Positions 1 through 4,881 of a stretch of DNA of 5,699 bases are shown piece after piece. Within the stretch, counting starts at the first letter, position 1, and each line of letters starts with the position of its first letter. The notes beneath the pieces are model-generated. The model searched no databases. It saw only the letters and a list, made by a program, of their open reading frames with translations, and had not been told where the DNA came from. Source of the DNA: Candidatus Aenigmatarchaeota archaeon (GTDB taxonomy: Archaea; Aenigmatarchaeota; Aenigmatarchaeia; QMZS01); the NCBI GenBank assembly GCA_030620695.1, contig JAUXEA010000033.1, forward strand, positions 1 to 5,699. Reading direction: 5' to 3'. The translations under genes were made by a program, and so were the position numbers.

Positions 1-231
1 GCCAACAAATTCCAGTTTTACTTTTCTCTTTCTCAACTCTTTTATTTCGTCAAGACCAAGAAATCCTATTTCTTTTCCTTTATTTGCCTGGGCCTGCAGT
101 TCATCAATAACAAATTCAGGAACCAGAATCTTTGCTTTTTTTATCTCTCCTTTATCAATCAACCCCGTAAGTTTTCTTGAAATCAAAACAGAAGTATCCG
201 GGACAATTAATTCTTCTTTTCCAAACTGCAT
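1..231 (-). CDS. PIN-domain protein, probably archaeal PIN-ATPase (N-terminal 77 residues, cut by window edge)
   Basis: The reading frame runs open from ATG at 231 to the window edge, giving 77 residues. The start reads MQFGKEELIVPDTSVLIS, the usual opening of a PIN nuclease fold: a beta strand ending in an acidic residue (D12) followed by T/S. Further on, ILVPEFVIDELQAQANKG (about residues 35-52) supplies the second conserved acid (E44), and EIGFLGLDEIKELR follows. This second block strongly resembles the large archaeal proteins that join a PIN domain to a PilT/VirB11-like ATPase and a KH domain, usually near 600 residues; that assignment comes from family knowledge because only the PIN part is visible. 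PIN domains are metal-dependent RNases, so an RNA-related role is likely but the substrate is unknown. It is divergent from the PRC-barrel gene, with 51 bp between the starts. A stand-alone VapC-type PIN toxin is less likely given the QAQANKGKEIGF block. Confidence 0.8.
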   Translation of the reverse strand, partial: MQFGKEELIVPDTSVLISRKLTGLIDKGEIKKAKILVPEFVIDELQAQANKGKEIGFLGLDEIKELRKRKVKLEFVG

Positions 232-257
232 AATAATCCAATTTTTAAATTAATAGG

Positions 258-268
258 CTTTTATATAC
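258..268. promoter_or_regulatory. TATA box shared by the divergent PIN and PRC-barrel genes
   Basis: TTTATATA at 260-267 reads TATATAAA on the other strand, so the same eight bases are a good archaeal TATA box in both directions. Its centre is about 20 nt before the PRC-barrel ATG (283) and about 32 nt before the PIN-protein ATG (231). Both distances fit leaderless or very short-leader transcripts. No Shine-Dalgarno sequence precedes either start. No better TATA candidate is visible in this 51-bp gap, although AT-rich ATTTAAAAAT at 250-241 on the minus strand could contribute. Confidence 0.55.
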
Positions 269-282
269 TTATTTATTATTTT

Positions 283-537
283 ATGGACGCAATGTGTAGA
301 GACATAATTGGAAAGATAATTGTTTCAGAGGAAACCGGGAGAAAATTCGGGCTTGTCGGAAATCTAAACTTTATTGTTGAGAGCGGTGAACTTTTGAATT
401 TGGGTGTGGAAGCACCAACAAAAGTTGTTGAGCAATTAAACCTGGAGACAGATGACAAAGGAAATTTTATTGTTCCCTTTTCAACAGTGAAAAGTGTTGG
501 AGACTTTATAATTGTCTCTGAGAAGGAAATTATTTAA
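283..537 (+). CDS. Small single-domain PRC-barrel protein
   Basis: This is an 84-residue protein consisting of one PRC-barrel domain. Typical features are the opening IIGKIIVSEETGRKFG (residues 8-23), the strand GNLNFIVESGELLNLGV (26-42), and the closing VPFSTVKSVGDFIIVSE (64-80), the usual ending of archaeal PRC barrels. There is no signal peptide or membrane segment, so it should be cytosolic. Small archaeal PRC-barrel proteins include the CdpB proteins of FtsZ-based cell division, and PRC barrels elsewhere act as protein-binding adaptors (photosynthetic reaction centre H subunit, RimM). Which role applies here cannot be read from sequence. The ATG at 283 is chosen because a TATA box lies about 20 nt upstream; a second Met at residue 4 is an alternative start. 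The HAD gene follows after 18 nt on the same strand. Confidence 0.85.
   Translation: MDAMCRDIIGKIIVSEETGRKFGLVGNLNFIVESGELLNLGVEAPTKVVEQLNLETDDKGNFIVPFSTVKSVGDFIIVSEKEII
530..537 (+). promoter_or_regulatory. Possible TATA box for the HAD gene
   Basis: TTATTTAA overlaps the stop codon of the PRC-barrel gene and is centred about 22 nt before the ATG at 556, the distance expected for a leaderless archaeal transcript. The T-rich stretch between (538-555) could alternatively be a U-tract terminator for the PRC transcript. Both readings rest on short AT-rich motifs in an AT-rich background. Confidence 0.3.
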
Positions 538-555
538 TTTTTGTTTTTTATTTTT

Positions 556-1188
556 ATGTTTAAAGCAGTTATTTTTGATTTAGACGGGACACTCGTACAT
601 ACAATACCAGAATACCGATATAGAATTGTTGGACAAGTGCTTAAAGATTTGGAGGTTGCTTCTACTAATTATTATATTGACAGATTTTGGTTTGAAACTG
701 AGAGGGACCAGGTAATTAAAAAACATTTTGGATTAGAACCAGAATTATTTTGGAAAATTTACAGGAAATATGATACCGTAGAATTAAGAAAACAATTTAC
801 AAAATTATATGACGATGTTAATTTTATACAGGAATTAAGACAAAATAGTTTTAAAACTGGAATTGTAACGGGGGCACCACTTCATATTGCTAATCTTGAA
901 ATCGGAATGCTTGGTGAAAAGAATTTTGATGCAATTGTAATTACACAAACTTCAAATAGAATAAAACAGAAGCCTCAACCAGATGGATTAGAAAAATGTT
1001 TGAATATTCTTAAAGTTAGAAAAAATGAAGCAATTTATGTTGGGAACGCAGAAGAAGATGTGATTACTGCTAAAAATGCACGAGTATTTGATGTTCTCTT
1101 GAAAAGAGGAGAACATAAATTTGAAAATATCCACCCATCATTAGAAATAAATTCCATGTATGAGTTAAGACCGTTACTAAGATTATAA
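556..1188 (+). CDS. HAD-superfamily hydrolase (phosphoglycolate phosphatase / pyrophosphatase-like)
   Basis: This 210-residue protein is a haloacid dehalogenase-fold hydrolase. Motif I is VIFDLDGTLV with the nucleophile D8 and acid/base D10. Motif II is the threonine in GIVTGAP (T105). Motif III is a lysine in IKQKPQPDG (K139, or K137). Motif IV is YVGNAEEDV, where the usual first aspartate is N164 and the second acid, D168, is kept. Residues about 15-95 are helical and form a C1-type cap, as in phosphoglycolate phosphatase and PpaX-like enzymes. A small phosphorylated metabolite is the likely substrate, not identifiable here. The ATG at 556 is preferred over an in-frame TTG at 541, because the TTG would add the hydrophobic stretch MFFIF before the first strand, which normally begins right at the N-terminus. 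It follows the PRC-barrel gene closely and converges on argS, with a hairpin between the stops. Confidence 0.85.
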   Translation: MFKAVIFDLDGTLVHTIPEYRYRIVGQVLKDLEVASTNYYIDRFWFETERDQVIKKHFGLEPELFWKIYRKYDTVELRKQFTKLYDDVNFIQELRQNSFKTGIVTGAPLHIANLEIGMLGEKNFDAIVITQTSNRIKQKPQPDGLEKCLNILKVRKNEAIYVGNAEEDVITAKNARVFDVLLKRGEHKFENIHPSLEINSMYELRPLLRL

Positions 1189-1230
1189 ATGTAGAACATA
1201 AGAATATAAACCAACTTTACTATTTTGGCT

Positions 1231-1267
1231 GAAGCCTTTTTATTCAACTTAACCAATAAAAGGCTTC
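1231..1267. terminator. Hairpin between convergent HAD and argS genes
   Basis: GAAGCCTTTTTATT (1231-1244) pairs with AATAAAAGGCTTC (1255-1267), giving 13 pairs with one extra T bulged on the left arm and a 10-nt loop. It begins 42 nt after the HAD stop and ends one base before the argS stop codon (1269-1271). Its placement between two convergent stops suggests a bidirectional transcript end or 3'-end stabiliser. Only three T residues (1268-1270) follow on the plus strand and no U-tract follows on the minus strand, so it is not a classic intrinsic terminator. Confidence 0.5.
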
Positions 1268-1268
1268 T

Positions 1269-2957
1269 TTACATCAACTCAGGAACTTCAATCCCGAGCA
1301 AACCCAGACAAATCTCCAAAACTTCTCTTGTTTTTTTCACCAATCCCAATCTGAAACTTTCTTCTTCACTTCCAATAACTTTGCAGTTCTCATAAAATCC
1401 TGAGAAAATTGTTGCCAGTTCAAAAGCATAATTGCAAATTAAGTTTGGTTTTAGTTGGCCCCCGCTTTTCTCCACTACCCCGGAGAATTCCGGAAATTTC
1501 TTTAGAAGTTCCAATTCATAATCATTTATTTCTTTGACCTCCAATTTTTTTTCTTCGGTGTTTCTCAAAATAGAGTTGCACCTTACAACCATATACTGGA
1601 GGTAGGGTCCTGTGTTTCCCTCAAATTTTATTGCTTTGTTTGGATTGAATTCCTCATTTTTGTTTCTGTCAACCTTCAGAATATCATATTTTAAAGCCCC
1701 AATTCCGATTTTCTTTGCTATTTTAGAAATCTTGGTTTCTTCCAAATCAGGATTCCTGTTTTTTACTTCCTGTTTTGCTTTTTCTATTATTTCGTCAACC
1801 AAATCATCAATTAAAATATATTCACCTCCTCTGGAACTCATCTTTGAGCCAAGTAGAGTTACAATTCCATAACTCATATGTTTGCAGTTTTTGGTCCACT
1901 TGTATCCCAAAATTTCAAGGATTTTAAACAACTGCCTGAAATGAAGATTTTGTTCAGAACCAACAACCCAGATTGAATCTGTCAGATTGAATTCTTTGAA
2001 TTTATGTATTGTCAGTGCCAGGTCAGAAGTCAGGTAAAGACTTGTTCCATCTGCTCTTGATAAAACAGTATTTGTCAGATTATATTTTTCAAGGTCTATA
2101 ACAACAGAATCATCATGTTCAAAAGCAAGGTCTTTTTTTAGCAATTCTTTTGCTATTTTTTTGCCTTCTTCCTTAAATTCGTTTTCATAAAGGCAAACAT
2201 CAAATTTTATTCCCAAATTTTTGTAAGTTTCTTCAAATCCTGAAATTGCTCCATCCACAATTTTCCCCCATTCTTTCTCAAATTTTCCTGTCTTGTTTTC
2301 AAGTTCAAACAGAATTTTTTGTGCTTCCGAATTTAGTTCTTTTTCATCTGTTTCCTTGTGCAATTTGGCATATATTTCAGCAAACTCATGGTCAATTTTT
2401 TTCATTTTTTTAATTCCATATTTCTGCAAGGCAATAATTTCTTTTGCTACCTGCTTTCCCAAGTTGTTGTAATAATTTGCCCTGACAATCTCGTTTCCAT
2501 GAAACTCTAAAATTCTTGCAATAGAATCGCCGAGAAAAGTTGTTCTCGCATGACCAATGTGCATTGCTTTACAGGGATTCGGATTTGAGAATTCAATCAT
2601 TATTTTTTTGTTTGTCTTTGGTTTTGTTTTAAGTTTCTCTAATATTTTTGGACCAAGTTTTTTATAATTAAAATAAAAATTTAAATAACCCTTTTTTTCT
2701 TCAATCTTTTCAAATTCTTCGGGCAACTTAATTTTCTTTATTACTTCCAGAGCAAGTTCACCTGGATTTATTTCATTCGTTTGCGAAGCAAACGATGCAC
2801 CGCCCTTTCGGGCGAGTGTCTTTTTCTTTGCCTCAATAAAGCAGATATTGCAGGAAATATCACCGAATTTTCCTGGAAACTGAAAATTATTTTCCTTTAT
2901 TTCCAGGAACTCTTTTTTCAATTCTTTAACTAATCTCTGAATAAGTGCTTGTAGCAT
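1269..2957 (-). CDS. argS: Arginyl-tRNA synthetase
   Basis: This enzyme joins arginine to tRNA-Arg using ATP in the cytosol; it is a class I synthetase of 562 residues. The order is an N-terminal additional (Add-1) domain (about 1-100, ending GYLNFYFNY), the Rossmann catalytic core with the HIGH motif in NPNPCKAMHIGHA (HIGH at 133-136), and KMSS in GSKMSSRGG (372-375). The all-helical DALR anticodon-binding domain follows, with FEGNTGPYLQYMVVRCNSIL (445-464), and the protein ends with the usual LLGIEVPELM. Catalytic motifs are intact. Residues 47-62 look like an insertion in the Add-1 domain, encoded by a palindromic element (listed separately). Thirteen of the 14 arginine codons are AGA or AGG; the only CGN codon is CGA at 2810-2808, inside that element. 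The gene stands alone, convergent with the HAD gene and divergent from the 3034 gene. A weak AT-rich box, CTTAAGTA (2980-2973), lies about 20 nt before the ATG. Confidence 0.97.
   Translation of the reverse strand: MLQALIQRLVKELKKEFLEIKENNFQFPGKFGDISCNICFIEAKKKTLARKGGASFASQTNEINPGELALEVIKKIKLPEEFEKIEEKKGYLNFYFNYKKLGPKILEKLKTKPKTNKKIMIEFSNPNPCKAMHIGHARTTFLGDSIARILEFHGNEIVRANYYNNLGKQVAKEIIALQKYGIKKMKKIDHEFAEIYAKLHKETDEKELNSEAQKILFELENKTGKFEKEWGKIVDGAISGFEETYKNLGIKFDVCLYENEFKEEGKKIAKELLKKDLAFEHDDSVVIDLEKYNLTNTVLSRADGTSLYLTSDLALTIHKFKEFNLTDSIWVVGSEQNLHFRQLFKILEILGYKWTKNCKHMSYGIVTLLGSKMSSRGGEYILIDDLVDEIIEKAKQEVKNRNPDLEETKISKIAKKIGIGALKYDILKVDRNKNEEFNPNKAIKFEGNTGPYLQYMVVRCNSILRNTEEKKLEVKEINDYELELLKKFPEFSGVVEKSGGQLKPNLICNYAFELATIFSGFYENCKVIGSEEESFRLGLVKKTREVLEICLGLLGIEVPELM
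2772..2819 (-). repeat. Two-hairpin palindromic element in frame inside argS
   Basis: On the argS coding strand, CACTCGCCC-GAAA-GGGCG forms hairpin A (CGCCC 2814-2810, GGGCG 2805-2801). GTGCAT follows, then hairpin B, CGTTTGC-TTC-GCAAACG (2794-2778, perfect 7-bp stem). The layout matches the two units at 3926-4038: head hairpin, GTGC junction, second hairpin capped TTTGC-NNN-GCAAA. The stretch encodes TLARKGGASFASQTNE (residues 47-62), between FIEAKKK and INPGELA, where other ArgS Add-1 domains normally run straight on. By count, 26 of 48 bases are G or C, clearly richer than the flanks. The 48-nt extent is an estimate chosen to keep codons whole; exact insertion ends cannot be fixed without homologues. 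I infer a palindromic repeat that inserted without breaking the frame. Confidence 0.7.
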
Positions 2958-3004
2958 AAATTAGTTTAATTTTACTTAAGATTTCCTGACTTGTAAACTT
3001 TGAG

Positions 3005-3012
3005 TATTTAAA
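3005..3012 (+). promoter_or_regulatory. TATA box for the 3034 gene
   Basis: TATTTAAA is centred 25 nt before the ATG at 3034, the typical spacing for a leaderless archaeal transcript. There is no Shine-Dalgarno-like sequence between it and the start (the interval is almost pure A and T). This supports the ATG at 3034 as the real start. Confidence 0.5.
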
Positions 3013-3033
3013 ATTTTCTATTAATAAATATTT

Positions 3034-3501
3034 ATGTTTGGAAAAGAAGAAGCTTTGTTCAATCTTTATGTTGGTTTAGGAAATATTAACCAATCTCCAA
3101 ACCTATCTGAAGTAGAAATTACCCCAATTTTGGGTTTGTCTAAAGTATTCTCATCAGGAAGACTGGTCAGGGGATATGACCCAAATCTGCATACTGTTTC
3201 AGTTGATATTGATATTAAGCAGGGAAGAGAAGGGCATCTTCATACTGATTATGGGTTTATAAAATATTACAAAATTGGTAAACATGGTAATGTTGAAATA
3301 GAGGTATGGGGAGAAAGTCCTTATTACAACCTAAATGGTTTATATAGAAAAAATAGTTTATCTATTGAGCAGGATTCTAATATTCCTGAAAAAATGGAAG
3401 TGTTATTCAAAGAACTAAAAAAATATGGGGTAAAATTACCTCCATCTGCACCCTGTGAAATCTATGAGAGATTATACAAAGAAAAAATATCTGACCAATA
3501 A
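3034..3501 (+). CDS. Hypothetical protein, 155 residues
   Basis: I do not recognise a family. The protein has no signal peptide and no hydrophobic segment long enough to span a membrane, so it is probably cytosolic. The first 95 residues look beta-rich, with alternating strands such as TVSVDIDIK (54-62), YGFIKYYKI (73-81) and NVEIEVWGE (86-94). A histidine pair stands in GREGHLHTDYGF (64-75), which could bind metal, but this is a guess from residue type only. The C-terminal part is helical (about 117-131 and 141-152), separated by VKLPPSAP. An upstream TATA box at the right distance and an uninterrupted frame support it as a real gene. It is divergent from argS (76 bp between starts) and converges on the PPC-like gene with a 5-nt gap between stops. 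Confidence 0.7.
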   Translation: MFGKEEALFNLYVGLGNINQSPNLSEVEITPILGLSKVFSSGRLVRGYDPNLHTVSVDIDIKQGREGHLHTDYGFIKYYKIGKHGNVEIEVWGESPYYNLNGLYRKNSLSIEQDSNIPEKMEVLFKELKKYGVKLPPSAPCEIYERLYKEKISDQ

Positions 3502-3506
3502 ATCAA

Positions 3507-3890
3507 TTATTTTAATTCTTCCTGTTTTTCGCCAACACTCACATCCAATTTTCCTTTCTCGTTTAGTCTTGAATACAATTTAATCTCATCAAACTGTTTT
3601 ATAGTAATTATAAAATCAACAGCAACAAAGTTCTTTATCTTATTGATATTGTTTGAATAGCAGTAAATTTCAATGTGTGGTTTTTCTCTTAACTCAGAAA
3701 TTACTCCAAAGAAAATTGCTTCTTTTAAATCAACTATCCCGTCTTCGGTTTCTATATGAGTAAGTTCCCCGAAACCCTGAAGAATTCCTGATTTTATTTC
3801 ATAGGTTTCTACAGCGTTTTGCAGGTCATTGAAATTCTCGTTCTTACTTAATTTCAGGAAAATTTCCTTTCCTTCTTTTGCTGATATCAT
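3507..3890 (-). CDS. PPC/DUF296-like domain protein
   Basis: This 127-residue protein resembles the PPC (plants and prokaryotes conserved, DUF296) fold. The GILQGFGEL block (35-43) matches the glycine-rich start of that domain. EAIFFGVISELREKPHIEIYC (57-77) corresponds to the strand, 'gkp' turn and following strand that carry the metal-binding histidines. FDEIKLYSRLNEKGKLDV (100-117) matches the C-terminal strand pair. Canonical members have a His-X-His motif and a GGH loop; here only H72 remains and the GGH loop is absent. In bacteria and archaea these proteins are small trimers of unclear role, while plant AHL proteins use the domain for protein contacts beside AT-hooks. The function here is unknown, and the match is by motif shape only. 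No neighbour suggests a pathway. Confidence 0.5.
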   Translation of the reverse strand: MISAKEGKEIFLKLSKNENFNDLQNAVETYEIKSGILQGFGELTHIETEDGIVDLKEAIFFGVISELREKPHIEIYCYSNNINKIKNFVAVDFIITIKQFDEIKLYSRLNEKGKLDVSVGEKQEELK

Positions 3891-3905
3891 AATTAAACCT
3901 TTTAT

Positions 3906-3913
3906 TTATTAAA
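3906..3913 (-). promoter_or_regulatory. Possible TATA box for the PPC-like gene
   Basis: On the minus strand TTTAATAA is centred about 20 nt before the ATG at 3890, a spacing like that of the PRC-barrel gene's box. The surroundings are almost entirely A and T, so the match could be by chance. It lies just beside the first palindromic unit (from 3926), so that element sits directly upstream of this promoter. Confidence 0.3.
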
Positions 3914-3925
3914 TTTATCAAACAA

Positions 3926-3974
3926 GCGTCCTTTGGACGGTGCCTCTTTTTTTGCTCTGCAAAAAAAGCAGGAA
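3926..3974 (+). repeat. Palindromic element, unit 1 (two hairpins)
   Basis: The head hairpin is CGTCC-TTT-GGACG (3927-3931 with 3935-3939), followed by GTGCC (3940-3944). The second hairpin is CTTTTTTTGC-TCT-GCAAAAAAAG (3946-3955 with 3959-3968), a perfect 10-bp stem. CAGGAA trails it. The order is the same as in unit 2 and in the copy within argS. The 5' flank (ACAAG) lacks the CACT that precedes the head stem in the other two copies, so this unit may be partly decayed or truncated. On the minus strand, the 7-A run of the right arm reads as seven T after a stem half, which could also serve as a terminator. Confidence 0.75.
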
Positions 3975-4038
3975 GGCTTCACTCGTTTTTCCTTTAGAAA
4001 AACGGTGCCCCATTTTGCGTAGCAAAATGAAGGTAGCC
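3975..4038 (+). repeat. Palindromic element, unit 2 (two hairpins)
   Basis: The head hairpin is CGTTTTTC-CTTTA-GAAAAACG (3984-3991 with 3997-4004), followed by GTGCC (4005-4009). The second hairpin is CATTTTGC-GTA-GCAAAATG (4011-4018 with 4022-4029), a perfect 8-bp stem. GGCTTCACT precedes the head stem, and its CAC can pair with the GTG after the stem, leaving a single bulged T. The argS copy has the same CAC-T-CG and CG-GTG arrangement. AAGGTAGCC trails the unit. No coding frame spans it. Confidence 0.8.
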
Positions 4039-4138
4039 AAAATAATTAAATTGGTTAGTAAGAAAGCTTTTTTAAAAGAAAAGTATCTAATCTAAAATGA
4101 TGTCAACAGAATCTATAATAAAACAATATTTACTAGTT

Positions 4139-4158
4139 AAAAATACTACTAATAAAAA
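4139..4158 (-). terminator. T-tracts after the rrp4-rrp41 operon
   Basis: On the minus strand, two runs of five T (4158-4154 and 4143-4139) follow the rrp41 stop by 16-31 nt, each inside a loosely repeated TATTTTTA-N-TAGTA sequence. Archaeal RNA polymerase terminates at U-rich tracts without needing a hairpin, so these are the natural candidates for the operon end. Confidence 0.4.
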
Positions 4159-4173
4159 TAATCTTGTATTCAA

Positions 4174-4881
4174 TTACTGACCACTTGATTTAAACTCAAG
4201 AAGGGATTTTTTCTGGGACTCATAAATTTGCTTGCAACCCTTTTTACCCAGTTCAAGAAGTTTATCCAACTCATCTTTTTTTAGAATCCCATCCATCTGC
4301 AATAAAAGTATTTCATCTGTCAGAGGCAGGTAAGCAATTGGCAAATCAACTTCTCCTTCTGTGTCCTCTTTTCCTGCAACATCCAAAACCAGACTGCCGG
4401 ATATTTTTCCTGCAGAACAACTTGCAACCAAATCCTTCATTGGTATTCCTGCATGAGCGAGAGCAAGAGACGCAGCATTTATTGCAACACATCTTGTGCT
4501 TGCATCAGCATTTAGGATATCCATATTAATAATAATCTTTGTTTTTGGAAAATCTTTCAGGAAAATTACATTTTCAAAAACTCTTTTTATAACAGAGGAG
4601 ATTTCATTACTTCTCCTTGAAAATCCAGGCCTGTTTCTTTCATCTGTAGAAAAAGACAGCATAGTATAGTTAACTTCAAGTACTGCCCTGTCGTTCTCTT
4701 CAAGACGCCTTGGGTGGCATTCCATTGGACCATAAACTGTTGCCACGGCAACTGTATCTCCAAGATGAAATATTGCAGAACCGGTTGCTTCCTTACTTAA
4801 ATCAATTTCCGATTTTAATTCTCTCAACTCATCAATTTTTCTTCCATCAATTCTTAACCCATTTTTAATTAGTTCTGTCAT
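4174..4881 (-). CDS. rrp41: Archaeal exosome subunit Rrp41 (RNase PH-type, catalytic)
   Basis: Rrp41 is the catalytic subunit of the archaeal exosome. It degrades RNA 3' to 5' with phosphate, and adds A-rich tails in the reverse direction, within a ring built with Rrp42. The 235 residues cover the whole RNase PH fold, starting NGLRIDGRKIDELR (7-20). Visible signatures are the RNA-binding arginines in GFSRRSNEI (R89, R90), NADASTR (124-130) at the phosphate site, and EDTEGEVDLPIAYLP (172-186), carrying the acidic catalytic residues D173 and D179. All key residues expected of the active subunit, rather than inactive Rrp42, are present. Its ATG overlaps the rrp4 stop in ATGA (4881-4878), which implies translational coupling. 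In most archaea rrp42 follows directly; here a repeat-bearing gap follows instead. Confidence 0.96.
   Translation of the reverse strand: MTELIKNGLRIDGRKIDELRELKSEIDLSKEATGSAIFHLGDTVAVATVYGPMECHPRRLEENDRAVLEVNYTMLSFSTDERNRPGFSRRSNEISSVIKRVFENVIFLKDFPKTKIIINMDILNADASTRCVAINAASLALAHAGIPMKDLVASCSAGKISGSLVLDVAGKEDTEGEVDLPIAYLPLTDEILLLQMDGILKKDELDKLLELGKKGCKQIYESQKKSLLEFKSSGQ

Larger units (their letters stand above)
3891..4173. other. 283-bp gene-free region between the PPC-like gene and rrp41
   Basis: From left to right this gap holds AT-rich sequence with a possible promoter for the PPC-like gene (3891-3925), the two palindromic units (3926-4038), and then about 135 bases of very AT-rich sequence. 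The last part contains TTTTTTAAAA (4068-4077), which resembles a plus-strand TATA box 25 nt before an ATG at 4097. That ATG opens a 27-codon frame whose TGA (4178-4180) overlaps the rrp41 stop region. T-tracts for ending the rrp4-rrp41 transcript also lie here. I see no tRNA, rRNA or longer gene, and no trace of rrp42. Confidence 0.7.

Noticed and set aside
276..458. 60-codon minus-strand frame
   Set aside because: It lies wholly opposite the PRC-barrel gene, whose family match is clear, and its translation is low-complexity Ser/Phe-rich.
541..555. TTG start extending the HAD protein by five residues
   Set aside because: The extension would add MFFIF before a strand that normally begins at the N-terminus, and a T-rich spacer explains the sequence better.
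865..880. GGGGCACCACTTCAT in the HAD gene, which on the other strand resembles the GTGCC junction
   Set aside because: No paired arms surround it and it encodes the conserved TGAP motif II.
1035..1256. 73-codon minus-strand frame
   Set aside because: It mostly overlaps the HAD motif IV region in antisense and runs across the intergenic hairpin; no promoter or family resemblance.
1612..1872. 86-codon plus-strand frame inside argS
   Set aside because: Antisense shadow of the KMSS region of argS, with a Phe/Ser-rich translation typical of such shadows.
3926..4038. CRISPR array
   Set aside because: The units are palindromes with different stems rather than identical direct repeats with unique spacers, and there are no cas genes nearby.
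3926..4038. tRNA or other standard structured RNA gene
   Set aside because: There is no cloverleaf, T-loop GTTC or CCA-end pattern; the hairpins are independent and arranged in series.
4338..4529. 63-codon plus-strand frame inside rrp41
   Set aside because: Antisense to conserved Rrp41 catalytic sequence; Leu/Gln/His-rich translation without family resemblance.
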